Shown piece after piece: positions 1-7,531 of a stretch of 21,004 nt of DNA. Each line of letters starts with the position of its first letter. Position 1 is the stretch's first letter. The translations under genes were made by a program, and so were the position numbers. Source of the DNA: VFZS01 sp964353255 (lineage in GTDB: Bacteria > Acidobacteriota > Terriglobia > Bryobacterales > Bryobacteraceae). The stretch covers positions 1 through 21,004 of the forward strand of contig CAYGVJ010000099.1 in assembly GCA_964353255.1 (NCBI GenBank), read 5' to 3'. The notes under the pieces were generated by a model. It saw only the letters and a program-made list of their open reading frames with translations, did no database searches and had not been told where the DNA came from.

Positions 1-197
1 GGTATGACTGGCTCGACGTCTTCTTCGGGGATTGGGTGGACGAGTTGAGATTCCACGCCTCCGCCGACGAGACATGGTGGCTCATGGACAACTTCACCTA
101 CGAGGGCGGTGTCATCCCCGAGCCCGCTTCAGGGCTGCTGCTGGGCAGTGGCCTCCTCGCGCTCGGTCTGGCCCTTCGCCGCCTGCGGCGAAGCTGA
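1..197 (+). CDS. PEP-CTERM sorting-domain protein, C-terminal end (partial)
   Basis: An open frame enters from the left edge (first full codon at base 3) and stops with TGA at 195-197. The last ~28 residues contain the motif VIPEPAS, then a hydrophobic segment rich in Leu and Gly, then the basic tail RRLRRS. This is the classic PEP-CTERM arrangement: VPEP motif, transmembrane helix, arginine cluster. Proteins with it are exported and processed by an exosortase (EpsH/Xrt), usually in biofilm-forming Gram-negatives. The visible upstream part is rich in Trp, Asp and Phe and could be the end of a beta-sandwich domain, but there is too little to name it. No start is in the window, so the function of the main domain is unknown. 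Confidence 0.85.
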   Translation, partial: YDWLDVFFGDWVDELRFHASADETWWLMDNFTYEGGVIPEPASGLLLGSGLLALGLALRRLRRS

Positions 198-293
198 TCC
201 GTCTGACGCCCTCGGCGAAACCTCGGAGAAACCTCGTGTGGAAACCAGCCGCGCCACAGGACTCTCGACCCGCTGCCGAGCTATACAAAGGGC

Positions 294-920
294 ATGCGGA
301 CGAGAGAAACCGAGGTCTTCAGCGCCGACCCACCCTCCGAGCGGAATGCTGTAATCGCCCGTGGGCTGCACCGGCGCGAACCCGCCCTGCTGGACCGTCT
401 GGTCCGGGAGCACCAGGCCAAGCTGTTCAGATACCTGCTCGCCGTGACCCGAGACTGGGATACAGCCGAGGACCTGCTCCAGGAGACGTGGGTTCGGGCA
501 TTGGGCCGGGCTGAGCAGTACAAAGCCATCGCCACCTTCGAGGCCTGGCTGCGTGCCATTGCACGGCACCTGGTGATCGACCTGGCCAGGCGGAGGACGC
601 GGGACAAGAGCCTGGACAGCCCCTTGGACGAGGACGGGCCCAGGTTGCCCGAGCCCGCGGCCAGGGATGCGCTCTCGCCGTTCGAGCTGGTCTCGAGAAG
701 GCAAGATGCCGCCCGCGTGCACGCGGCGCTGCGCCGGCTCTCCCACCACCTGCAAGTCGTGTGTCTGCTGCGGTTCTTCGGGGGTTTCCGGTTGGAGGAG
801 ATCGCCGCCCGTCTAGGCGTGCCATCCGGGACGGTGAAGTCACGGCTGCACCGGGGTCTGGCCAGTCTCCGCGCTAGCCTGGGGGGATGCCGGGCGCGAA
901 TGGAAGAACGGCGCGGCTAA
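294..920 (+). CDS. RNA polymerase sigma factor, sigma-70 family (ECF type)
   Basis: The 208-residue protein has the two ECF domains in order. Sigma region 2 is at about residues 32-103, with DWDTAEDLLQETWVRA and the following AWLRAIARHLVIDLARRR. Sigma region 4 is at about 142-196, with an HTH around EEIAARLGVPSGTVKSRLHR. Such proteins direct RNA polymerase to a dedicated promoter set. The ATG at 294 follows a -10-like TATACA at 282-287 so closely that a leaderless message is possible. No anti-sigma factor is encoded next to it: the downstream gene is convergent and the two coding regions overlap by 3 bases. The extended, basic C-terminus (MEERRG) carries no recognisable domain. Family assignment is secure; the regulon is unknown. 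Confidence 0.9.
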   Translation: MRTRETEVFSADPPSERNAVIARGLHRREPALLDRLVREHQAKLFRYLLAVTRDWDTAEDLLQETWVRALGRAEQYKAIATFEAWLRAIARHLVIDLARRRTRDKSLDSPLDEDGPRLPEPAARDALSPFELVSRRQDAARVHAALRRLSHHLQVVCLLRFFGGFRLEEIAARLGVPSGTVKSRLHRGLASLRASLGGCRARMEERRG

Positions 921-2767
921 GGCGGGAAGTTCATGCGGCGCAGAAGATCCTGAAAGCGGGGATCGTTCCAGAGCGGGTATTCGGGGGAGGCCGAGCGCAG
1001 CCAGACCATCTGCGGATCCCGTTCTTCGAAGGCTCTCCGAACCCACTGGAGCCCCTTTTCCTTGTCTCCCAACGAGAGGTACAACCCGGCGATCCTCATC
1101 TGCCCCACGTTTGGCGTCTGGAGCAGTCGCTTGAGGATCTTACGGGCCTCCGCTTCCCTGCCCACCTGGAGGTACAACTCGGCCAGGTCGCGGAGCGAGA
1201 CGCGATCCGGCCGGGGGAGGGCGGCGTTCTTCTCCAGCGCCTGGATGGCCTGGTCGTACTTTCCCGCGTTGGCGTAAACGACCGCCAGACCCCATATGGC
1301 CGGCGGAAAGTCCGGGGCTACTTCCAGAGCGCGCAGAATAAGCTTCTCGGCCTTCTCCGGCTGGCCCATCGTCGCGTAGAGGACGGAGGCCTCGCCCAGC
1401 TCGAGGGGCGAAAGCGGGTCGATCTCCAGGCAGCGCTCGATGCGCTGCCGTGATTCCTCGAGGCGCTTCATGCAACGCAAGAAGTTGGCATAAGGGCTGT
1501 GAGCGTCAATGGAGTTGGGGCTGAGCTCGATTCCGCGCTTGAACTCCGCTTCCGCGCCGGCCCAATCCCAGTCGTAGACGAAGCGAATCCAGCCCAGCGA
1601 GCCGTGCGCTTCGCCCATCGAAGCATCCAGTTCCAGCGCCCGGGCAAGGGCCTGCTTCGCCAGGGGGAACGCCTGCTTGGGCGGCAGGTCACCCCACCAG
1701 GAGCCGCTCATCCGCCAGGCGTCGGAGAGGCCCAGCCAAGCCGGAGCGTAGCCCGGATCGAGCTCCACGGCGCTCTGGAAATCCCTGACGGCCTGCTCCA
1801 GGCCCTCTGCGGTGAGCTTGTGACGGTGGTAGTTGCCCTTGAGATAAGCGACGTAGGCGGCGGGTTTCACCGGGCGGGAGCCAGCCAACTGAGCGGCGGC
1901 CGGGCCGGCCAGCGTCAGCCGGATTTGCCGGGCGATCGCCCGAGCCACCTCGGCCTGCACCGTCAGGATGCCGCTCAGTTCGCGGTCGTAGCTCTCCGCC
2001 CACAGGTGGGATTGGTCGCTCACCTGAATCAACTGGGCGGTGACGCGAACGCGTTCGCCCTCGCGTCGCACAGTGCCCTCCAGCACGTGGTCCACGCCCA
2101 GCTCCCGGCCAATCTGGTCAATCCGCTTGTTGGTCCGCTTGTACTGCATGGCCGAAGTGCGCGCGATCACTCCCAGGCGGCGTGGTTCGAGGCGTCCGAG
2201 TTGCGTGATCATCTCCTCGGTCAGCCCGTCGCTGAAGTACTCCTGTTCCGGGTCGCCGCTGAGGTTATCGAAGGGCAGGACCGCCAGCATCACTTTGTCG
2301 CGAGCGGCAACGGGTTGCGGCACGGGGCGGCGGCGGGCCAGGTAGGCAGTGACGGCCAGCGTCACCAATACCAGAGCGGCCAGCCCGATGGCCCACGCCC
2401 ACCTGCGCGGGCTCCGCAGCCTTGGTCTCCCTGGCTCGGCTTCCGCCGCAGCCGCCGGCTGGACGGGAGCGACCAGCCGGTAACCGCTCTTGGGGATAGT
2501 CTGGATGTAGCGCGGCTCCTTGGGGTCGTCCTCCAGCGCTTTGCGTAGCTCGGAAATGCAGCGCAGCAGCACGTCGTCGGTGACGAAAGTATCCGCCCAG
2601 ACCGCGTGGATAAGTTCCTCTTTGGAAACAACCTCGGCGGCGTGCTCGGCCAGGTAGACGAGCACCTGCATCATCTTCGGTTCGACGCGCTTGGCCTGAG
2701 CGGCGCCGGAGATAGTGTTCAGGCGCGGCTGAATGAGCCACGGGCCGAGTTGAAAGTCGCCTTCCAT
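917..2767 (-). CDS. Winged-helix DNA-binding, TPR-repeat membrane regulator (CadC-like)
   Basis: The 616-residue protein has four parts. An OmpR/PhoB-type winged helix lies at about residues 8-100 and ends in the typical YIQTIPKSGYRLVAPV. A single transmembrane helix is at about 124-144, followed by RRR. A FlgO/adenylate-cyclase-associated type domain lies at about 158-290 (LAVLPFDNLSGDPEQEYFSDG). The rest to the end is TPR repeats. The DNA-binding domain is thus cytoplasmic and the TPR part probably periplasmic, as in one-component CadC/ToxR-like sensors. This architecture is strongly expanded in Acidobacteriota. Its stop overlaps the stop of the sigma factor tail-to-tail. The promoter region is shared with the divergent M55 peptidase gene (150 bp), so it could regulate that gene, but nothing in the sequence proves it. 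Confidence 0.9.
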   Translation of the reverse strand: MEGDFQLGPWLIQPRLNTISGAAQAKRVEPKMMQVLVYLAEHAAEVVSKEELIHAVWADTFVTDDVLLRCISELRKALEDDPKEPRYIQTIPKSGYRLVAPVQPAAAAEAEPGRPRLRSPRRWAWAIGLAALVLVTLAVTAYLARRRPVPQPVAARDKVMLAVLPFDNLSGDPEQEYFSDGLTEEMITQLGRLEPRRLGVIARTSAMQYKRTNKRIDQIGRELGVDHVLEGTVRREGERVRVTAQLIQVSDQSHLWAESYDRELSGILTVQAEVARAIARQIRLTLAGPAAAQLAGSRPVKPAAYVAYLKGNYHRHKLTAEGLEQAVRDFQSAVELDPGYAPAWLGLSDAWRMSGSWWGDLPPKQAFPLAKQALARALELDASMGEAHGSLGWIRFVYDWDWAGAEAEFKRGIELSPNSIDAHSPYANFLRCMKRLEESRQRIERCLEIDPLSPLELGEASVLYATMGQPEKAEKLILRALEVAPDFPPAIWGLAVVYANAGKYDQAIQALEKNAALPRPDRVSLRDLAELYLQVGREAEARKILKRLLQTPNVGQMRIAGLYLSLGDKEKGLQWVRRAFEERDPQMVWLRSASPEYPLWNDPRFQDLLRRMNFPP

Positions 2768-2888
2768 CCGCTTGCCAGGCCGACTCTGCGGTGTGGCGGT
2801 CCCATTTTAGCATCCGGCGCGGGCGGGTCCGTGTCGCCCGGTCGCCGGGGGGGCAAGCGGAAGTCCAGGCGCCGAGTGCGGGCTGGAG

Positions 2889-2910
2889 TATACTTGCCTC
2901 TGACCGGAGG
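2889..2910 (+). promoter_or_regulatory. -10-like box and ribosome-binding site of the M55 peptidase gene
   Basis: TATACT (2889-2894) matches five of six bases of the sigma-70 -10 box. A strong Shine-Dalgarno GGAGG at 2906-2910 sits 6 bases before the ATG at 2917. No convincing -35 box is visible at the right distance. The Shine-Dalgarno decides the start: the frame is open further upstream (to 2791), but that extension has no signal peptide and no ribosome-binding site. Confidence 0.45.
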
Positions 2911-2916
2911 GCAATC

Positions 2917-3984
2917 ATGCGATCACGCGTTGTTTCTCTTGTAACGGTGTTGATGGTGTGGCCGGCGGCGGCCCAGCAACGGCCGCCCAAGGTCCTGGTG
3001 CTCTATGACATGGAGGGCGTCACCGGCGCGACGAGCGTGAAGCACACTTCCTTCGGGACGCCGGAGTATGAAGAGGCGCGCAAGTCGTTGACGGCGGACG
3101 TCAACGCGGCCATCGCTGGCCTCAAGGCCGCAGGCGCCACCGAGGTAGTGGTGGTGGACGGCCACGGCTCAGGCAACACGACCGGGCCGGATGTCTTCGA
3201 GGATCAGCTACTGGCGCCCGCGCGCATGATTTCGCGTCAAGCTCCTTTCGACATTTACATGGACAGCTATGACCACTCGATCGACGCGGTTGTGGCCGTG
3301 GCCATGCACGCCGGCGCCGGAAACCAGAGCGGGTTCCTCTCCCACACCTACACGCTGGAGGACATCGACTACCGGGTTAACGGCGTGCCCTTCAACGAAT
3401 CCATGATTCTGGCCGCGGGTGCGGCGCGGCTGAAGATCCCGCTGATCACGGTCAGCGGCGACAACCAGCTCGAACGGGAGGTCCGCCGCAATCTCCCCTG
3501 GGTCCGCTGCGCCGTGGTCAAGCATGCGGTGGATCGCGGGAAAGCCGAGCCGCTCGAGCGCGAGGAAGCCAGCCGGCGCATCACCGCGGCAGCGCAGGAG
3601 GCGCTGGAGAAGCTCGCCGCCGCGCGGCTGGCGGAGCTGGCGGGACCGTTTCGCTTTGCGCTGACTTTCCAGGACGCGGCGCAGGCGCGGAACGCGGCAC
3701 TGCTGCCGGGCGCCGAGCTGCTGCCGAATAATGTCACGGTGCAGATACGGGCCAACGATTTCGAGGAAGGTTACCGCCTGTCGCTGCGGCTGATCGGCCT
3801 GGCCGGCATAGTCGGCCGGGCCACGGCTGCGCGGGCGGTGCTGGAGGCTCAGCCCAACGCGGCAGCGCTGCGGCAGGCGGTCGGCACCTGGCTGGAAGAC
3901 CGCTGGCTGAACCGCCTGCCCTCACCACCTCCGGCGGAGCCCGCCGGGGCGCCCTCCAGGCGGCGCTACTGGGGGGCGAACTGA
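2917..3984 (+). CDS. Secreted M55-family D-aminopeptidase (DppA-like)
   Basis: From the ATG at 2917 the protein has 355 residues. It starts with a signal peptide (MRSRVVSLVTVLMVWPAAAQ), so it acts outside the cytoplasm, unlike Bacillus DppA. The M55 zinc ligands are all recognisable at matching spacing: D31 and E33 in LYDMEGVTG, H83 in VDGHGSGN, H131 in AMHAGAGN and E161 in PFNESM. The nucleophile-like His of DppA corresponds to H143 in FLSHTYT. M55 enzymes are self-compartmentalising binuclear zinc peptidases that release D-amino acids from peptides. The C-terminal 25 residues are Pro-rich and low complexity. A PLP enzyme of the D-serine/D-threonine family is encoded about 5 kb away, so D-amino-acid use is a plausible theme, though the genes are not in one operon. 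Confidence 0.88.
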   Translation: MRSRVVSLVTVLMVWPAAAQQRPPKVLVLYDMEGVTGATSVKHTSFGTPEYEEARKSLTADVNAAIAGLKAAGATEVVVVDGHGSGNTTGPDVFEDQLLAPARMISRQAPFDIYMDSYDHSIDAVVAVAMHAGAGNQSGFLSHTYTLEDIDYRVNGVPFNESMILAAGAARLKIPLITVSGDNQLEREVRRNLPWVRCAVVKHAVDRGKAEPLEREEASRRITAAAQEALEKLAAARLAELAGPFRFALTFQDAAQARNAALLPGAELLPNNVTVQIRANDFEEGYRLSLRLIGLAGIVGRATAARAVLEAQPNAAALRQAVGTWLEDRWLNRLPSPPPAEPAGAPSRRRYWGAN

Positions 3985-4037
3985 GGGAGGAGAAGCAGGC
4001 AAGAAGGCCCGTGGCGCCTGGCGAGAGCTGCTAGGTG

Positions 4038-4078
4038 TTGATCGCGTCAGCGCGGGGGCGTATGATCAAGACAGAGGG
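4038..4078 (+). promoter_or_regulatory. Sigma-70-type promoter and RBS of the HTH/TIR-like cassette
   Basis: TTGATC (4038-4043) and TATGAT (4061-4066) are separated by exactly 17 bases, which is a good match to the housekeeping promoter. The expected start of transcription is near 4073. A GAGGG Shine-Dalgarno lies at 4074-4078, 9 bases before the ATG at 4088. It indicates that the next two genes form their own transcription unit. Confidence 0.6.
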
Positions 4079-4087
4079 CGTTTGGCA

Positions 4088-4300
4088 ATGCGCGAACCGG
4101 CCCAGATCACGACCGCTCACCCCACGGTCAAGGAGACGGCTCGGAAGATGGGGCTGTCCAACCGGGATTTGACGTATCTGGCGGGGCTGCTAGATCTCCA
4201 GTGGCCCCCGAAGGGTTCCAACCACCGAGCCGCGAAGAAACGCGCGCGGCTCGCGAAACCCGCCCCGCAACGAGGCCGAGCTGAGGCCCGACGCTCCTGA
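4088..4300 (+). CDS. Small basic HTH-like protein, partner of the TIR-like protein
   Basis: This is a 70-residue protein that I cannot assign to a named family. The first half contains a plausible helix-turn-helix (TVKETARKMGLSNRDLTYLA, about residues 14-33). The second half is Lys/Arg/Ala-rich and probably contacts nucleic acid or is disordered. I chose the ATG at 4088 because the GAGGG at 4074-4078 is spaced correctly for it; a TTG two codons upstream is only 3 bases from that site. It stops 4 bases before the next ATG, so translation of the pair is probably coupled. Size, charge and position before an enzyme-like gene fit an antitoxin or a dedicated regulator, which is inference only. Confidence 0.6.
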   Translation: MREPAQITTAHPTVKETARKMGLSNRDLTYLAGLLDLQWPPKGSNHRAAKKRARLAKPAPQRGRAEARRS

Positions 4301-4304
4301 ACAG

Positions 4305-4988
4305 ATGGCCCCCTCGCTCGCCGTCCGGTTTCGTCCGGACCCCAAGAGCGTCTTCCTCAATATTCCCTATGACCCCCGCTACGAACGTCTGTATTTGGCG
4401 TTTATCGCAGGAATCTCGGCGTTTGGCTTGGATCCCAGAGCCACGCTCGAGATCCCTGGCGGGGCGAGGCGGCTGGACCGAATCTTCGAGCTGATCCAGG
4501 CATGCCGCTACTCCCTCCACGACCTCTCGCGCGTCCAACTGGATCGCACGCCTCCCAAGACGCCCCGTTTCAACATGCCCTTCGAGCTGGGTCTGGCGGT
4601 CGCCTGGGCCAAGCTAAGCCGGCCGGGGCTTCACACCTGGTTTCTGTTCGAGTCCCAGGATCGGCGCCTGGACAAGTCGTTGAGTGACCTGCGTGGAACG
4701 GATCCCAACGTCCACGGGGGAACAGTGAAGGGGCTCTTTCGTGAACTGGGTAACGCATTCGTGACAAGCCGACACCAACCTACGGTGGGCCAGATGCAGG
4801 CCGTCTATCGGGATCTCCGGCAGAAAGCGCCCCGCATCGTGCAGGACACCGGTGCAAGATCCCTGTTCGAGGCGGGCGTCTTCAGGAGGCTGGTGGTCTT
4901 GGCCCGCATCAGCGCGCGGCAGCAGATTCCTTCGCTGAAGTCTCTGCCGCGGCGGCCGGACCATACCAAGCGAGCACGCTTCTGCTAG
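4305..4988 (+). CDS. TIR / nucleoside deoxyribosyltransferase-like domain protein
   Basis: This 227-residue protein has a conserved-looking first two thirds. It contains VFLNIPYDPRYERLY (residues 16-30), GLDPRA (41-46), an Ile/Leu-rich helix ending CRYSLHDLSRV (67-77), PRFNMPFELGLAVA (87-100) and LDKSLSDLRGTDP (122-134). The order (beta strand with a small-residue loop, then D-L-S, then F-E-L-G-x-A) resembles TIR-like and nucleoside 2-deoxyribosyltransferase folds. In those folds the Glu of FELG is the catalytic base, here E94. Such domains cleave nucleotides or NAD and often act in phage defence or as toxins. The C-terminal ~70 residues are basic and helical. It is co-transcribed with the small HTH-like protein and lies directly before RNase J. 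The fold call is from motif resemblance; no activity is claimed. Confidence 0.6.
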   Translation: MAPSLAVRFRPDPKSVFLNIPYDPRYERLYLAFIAGISAFGLDPRATLEIPGGARRLDRIFELIQACRYSLHDLSRVQLDRTPPKTPRFNMPFELGLAVAWAKLSRPGLHTWFLFESQDRRLDKSLSDLRGTDPNVHGGTVKGLFRELGNAFVTSRHQPTVGQMQAVYRDLRQKAPRIVQDTGARSLFEAGVFRRLVVLARISARQQIPSLKSLPRRPDHTKRARFC

Positions 4989-5001
4989 CCTTGTCTTGAC
5001 T

Positions 5002-6672
5002 ATGCCTAACGGGAAGCTGGAAGTGATCCCCCTGGGCGGGCTGGGCGAGTTCGGCATGAACTGCCTGGCCCTGCGCTACGGCGAGGACATCATCGTCATC
5101 GACGCCGGGATGATGTTCCCGGACGAGGAGCTGCCGGGCGTCGATATCGTGACGCCGGACTTCGGCTACTTGCTCGAGAACCGCGAGCGGGTGCGGGCGC
5201 TGATTCTTACGCACGGCCATGAAGATCACATCGGGGGCGTTCCGTTCTTGCTCGCGGACGTGAAGCTCCCGGTCTATGGCACGCCGTTCACGCTGGCGGT
5301 GCTGGAGCGGCGGCTGGAAGAGCACGAGCTGCTGGAGGAAGCCGATCTGCGGGAAGCGGCGCCGGGGGAGAAGCTGGAGATCGGCCCGTTCACCATCGAG
5401 CTGATACACGTCACTCACTCGCTGGTCAGCGCGGTGGCGCTGGCTATCACCACGCCGTTGGGAGTGGTCATCCACACGGGCGATTTCAAGGTGGATCCCA
5501 CCCCCACCGACAACCTGCTGTTTGACCTGCACACGCTGGCCGACTACGGCAAGCGCGGGGTGCTGCTGCTGCTCGGGGACTCGACCAACGCCGACCGGCC
5601 CGGCTACACCGAGAGCGAGCGGGCCATCCGTCCGCGCTTCGAAGAGATACTCGGGCGCGCCCAAGGCCGCGTGGCTTTCTCCTGCTTCGCTTCCTCGATC
5701 CACCGGCTCCAGCAGATCGTGGAGCTGGCCGCGGAGGCCGGGCGCAAGCTGGCGTTTCTGGGCCGCAGCATGCAGACCCTGACCGAGATCGCCGACCGGC
5801 AGGGACTGCTGGAGATTCCCGACGGGCTGCTGGTGCGCCCGCACGAGATCATGCAGATGCGGCGCAACCAGATCGTCGTGGCGATCTCGGGCAGCCAGGG
5901 CGAGCCCATGTCGGCGCTGGCACGCGTGGCGGTGGACACCCATAGACACCTCTCGATCGAGCCCGGCGACACGGTGGCCCTGAGCGCGCGCATCATCCCG
6001 GGCAACGAGAAAGCCATCTACCGCGTGATGAACCACCTGGCCAAGCGCGGCGCCGACGTCATCTACGGCTCGATGAACCCGCCCCTGCACGTCTCCGGGC
6101 ACGCCAGCGCCGAAGAACTCAAGCTGGTGCTGAACCTGGTGCGGCCCCGCTATTTCGTGCCCATCCACGGCGAGTACCGCCAGTTGGCCAAGCACGCCGC
6201 CCTGGCCGAGCACCTGCGCCAGGTGGGGCTCGCGGAGATCTTCATCCTGGAGAGCGGGGAGACCCTGGAGCTGGACGAGCACGGCGCGCGCAAGGGCGAA
6301 CGCGTGCGGGTGGGCCGGGTGTGCATCGACTCCGGGACTACTGACGAGGTGGTCGAGGACATGGTGATTCGCGACCGGCTCAGCCTGTCTGAAGACGGCT
6401 TCCTGCTCCCAGTCATCGCCATCGACCGGCACACCGGCCAGCCCGAGGGCCTGCCGGAAATCGTCACACGCGGGTTCGTTTCCGAAGGCGATGGCGCCGA
6501 GCTGCTTCAGGCCGCGCGGCAGGTGGTGGCGCGGACGCTGGAGGCCTCGACTGCCGAGGAGCGCTCGGACTGGGGAGTCATGAAGGAGAAAATCCGCACC
6601 GACCTGAAGCGGTTCCTCAAGAAGCACACGGCGCGGCACCCGCTGATTGTGCCGGTGATACTGGAGATCTGA
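5002..6672 (+). CDS. rnj: Ribonuclease J (beta-CASP metallo-beta-lactamase RNase)
   Basis: The 556-residue protein is full length for RNase J, a 5'-to-3' exo- and endoribonuclease in mRNA decay and rRNA maturation. The metallo-beta-lactamase motifs are intact: H71-x-H73-x-D75-H76 in LTHGHEDHIGG, H139 in HVTHS and D161 in HTGDFK. The beta-CASP part follows with SGSQGEPMSAL and HVSGHAS, then VPIHGEYRQL, then the C-terminal domain (about residues 450-556). Translation probably starts at the ATG at 5002; a TTG two codons upstream is in frame, and neither has a strong ribosome-binding site. It follows the TIR-like gene by 13 bases and may be partly read through from it. Its last 35 codons are repeated at 7644-7748 beyond a toxin-antitoxin locus. 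Confidence 0.95.
   Translation: MPNGKLEVIPLGGLGEFGMNCLALRYGEDIIVIDAGMMFPDEELPGVDIVTPDFGYLLENRERVRALILTHGHEDHIGGVPFLLADVKLPVYGTPFTLAVLERRLEEHELLEEADLREAAPGEKLEIGPFTIELIHVTHSLVSAVALAITTPLGVVIHTGDFKVDPTPTDNLLFDLHTLADYGKRGVLLLLGDSTNADRPGYTESERAIRPRFEEILGRAQGRVAFSCFASSIHRLQQIVELAAEAGRKLAFLGRSMQTLTEIADRQGLLEIPDGLLVRPHEIMQMRRNQIVVAISGSQGEPMSALARVAVDTHRHLSIEPGDTVALSARIIPGNEKAIYRVMNHLAKRGADVIYGSMNPPLHVSGHASAEELKLVLNLVRPRYFVPIHGEYRQLAKHAALAEHLRQVGLAEIFILESGETLELDEHGARKGERVRVGRVCIDSGTTDEVVEDMVIRDRLSLSEDGFLLPVIAIDRHTGQPEGLPEIVTRGFVSEGDGAELLQAARQVVARTLEASTAEERSDWGVMKEKIRTDLKRFLKKHTARHPLIVPVILEI
6568..6672 (+). repeat. RNase J 3'-end direct repeat, copy A (inside the intact gene)
   Basis: These 105 bases, from the Asp codon of DWGVMKEKIR to the stop, recur at 7644-7748 in the same orientation with 7 mismatches and no gaps. 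All seven are synonymous, so both copies encode the same 34 residues. The 971 bases between the copies hold the toxin-antitoxin locus. Confidence 0.95.
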
Positions 6673-6690
6673 CGCGGACGCTGCGCCGGA

Positions 6691-6760
6691 TTCACCGCCG
6701 AGACGCGGAGGACGCAGAGAATCCGCCAAGACCTTTACGTCCTCGGCGCCTCCGGGGCTA
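6691..6760. repeat. Intergenic palindromic element after RNase J (probable dispersed repeat)
   Basis: The stretch contains CCGCCGAGACGCGGAGGACG and then, about 30 bases on, CGTCCTCGGCGCCTCCGG. The two can pair imperfectly; the perfect core is GAGGACG (6708-6714) with CGTCCTC (6738-6744). Sequences of the type gagacgcggaggacgcagag are, from memory, a recurrent intergenic motif in several environmental phyla. There is no T-run, so it is a poor intrinsic terminator. It runs up to the 3' end of the antitoxin gene and marks the left border of the TA insertion. Confidence 0.45.
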
Positions 6761-6761
6761 A

Positions 6762-7262
6762 TTAAGCGTAGGAGTACGCCATAGTGGACGGATTGATGCA
6801 GACCCGCACGCTGCGAGGCGAATGCTGGATCCGCGGGAAGCAATCTGTCACGGCGTGGCGCTGTTCCTTCTGGAGTCCGTCCCCAAGAGCTAGTGCGTAC
6901 ATGCGTATCAAGCGGTCACTTTGTTCGCCCACCGGATCGTGTTCGTTCTCCCATTTTGACAAGGTTGTCTTGTCAACATGAAGCAAGCGGGCGAACTGCT
7001 CGCCGGTCATGCGCAAGTAGGTCCGCAGAAACCGGACCTCCCGGCCCTGCAAACGGTATGGCTTGCATACGACTGCCTGGGCCAGTGCCCGCATCAGCAC
7101 ATTCACGCGAGGGATGATGGGGTCCTCATTCCCACACTTGTCGCAACGGACGAGCTCGATGCCCTGGAGGATGACGTGCTTGAGTCCGCTCTCCACGAAC
7201 TCATGGTTGCCGCGAATTACCTTTGCGGTACTCCCGCAGGCGCTGCACTCAACGTTGCTCAT
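6762..7262 (-). CDS. MqsA/YgiT-type antitoxin: zinc finger plus HTH
   Basis: The 166-residue protein has an N-terminal YgiT-type zinc finger with two Cys pairs (C6-x2-C9 and C40-x2-C43). A Cro/C1-type HTH follows at about 72-125, with MTGEQFARLLHVDKTTLSKWE. This is the MqsA antitoxin layout: the finger binds the toxin and the HTH binds the operon's own operator. Its ATG overlaps the stop of the upstream toxin gene in an ATGA, typical of translational coupling in toxin-first TA operons. The last ~30 residues (from about 135) look non-conserved and run into the intergenic palindrome, so the natural C-terminus may have been replaced. The partner toxin is broken (next entry), which leaves this an orphan antitoxin with an intact promoter/operator. 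Confidence 0.88.
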   Translation of the reverse strand: MSNVECSACGSTAKVIRGNHEFVESGLKHVILQGIELVRCDKCGNEDPIIPRVNVLMRALAQAVVCKPYRLQGREVRFLRTYLRMTGEQFARLLHVDKTTLSKWENEHDPVGEQSDRLIRMYALALGDGLQKEQRHAVTDCFPRIQHSPRSVRVCINPSTMAYSYA

Positions 7263-7517
7263 GCCTCTCTCCTCCTGGCCTTGTCGCAGAAAACGGTGAT
7301 CAAACAGGCGGTGTCAGCCGCCTTGAAACTCACGACCACGACGAGCCATCTCCCGTTGGGCTCACTGCCCTCGACCCGGTATTTCCATTCGGCTGAGCCC
7401 TTCTTTCGCAAGTTCCTCCCGGAAGTGTCGGGTTGGTTGGACCCTGCCGTCCTCCAGGCAGCGCTGCAACTGGGCGCGGGCCGCTTGCGGATTAAGGTGC
7501 CTGCGTGACTGACCCAT
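7259..7517 (-). pseudogene. DUF4258-like toxin, inactivated by internal deletion and frameshift
   Basis: Two frames together make one toxin-like protein. From an ATG at 7517 the first frame reads MGQSRRHLNPQAARAQ and continues through VQPTRHFREELAKEGLSRME. The other frame, which ends at the 7259-7261 stop, reads EWKYRVEGSEPNGRWLVVVV and then FKAADTACLITVFCDKARR. In DUF4258-type toxins about 20 residues lie between the RHF-x-EELAKEGL block and the W-x-Y-R-(V/I)-E-G block. Here they abut at about 7385-7395 with a frame change, consistent with a deletion. A single continuous frame exists, but it replaces the first block with unrelated sequence. The family call rests on motif memory and on the neighbouring YgiT-type antitoxin; the frame change is seen directly. 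Confidence 0.7.
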
Positions 7518-7531
7518 GCCAATGGCGCCCT

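Noticed and set aside
1499..2548. Long plus-strand open frame inside the winged-helix/TPR gene
   Set aside because: It is antisense to a well-supported multi-domain protein and has no ribosome-binding site or domain.
4909..6843. A very long open frame on the minus strand opposite RNase J
   Set aside because: It is antisense to a complete RNase J with all catalytic motifs. Its product is rich in His, Gln, Val and Arg, as expected from reading GC-rich codons backwards, and it has no recognisable domain.
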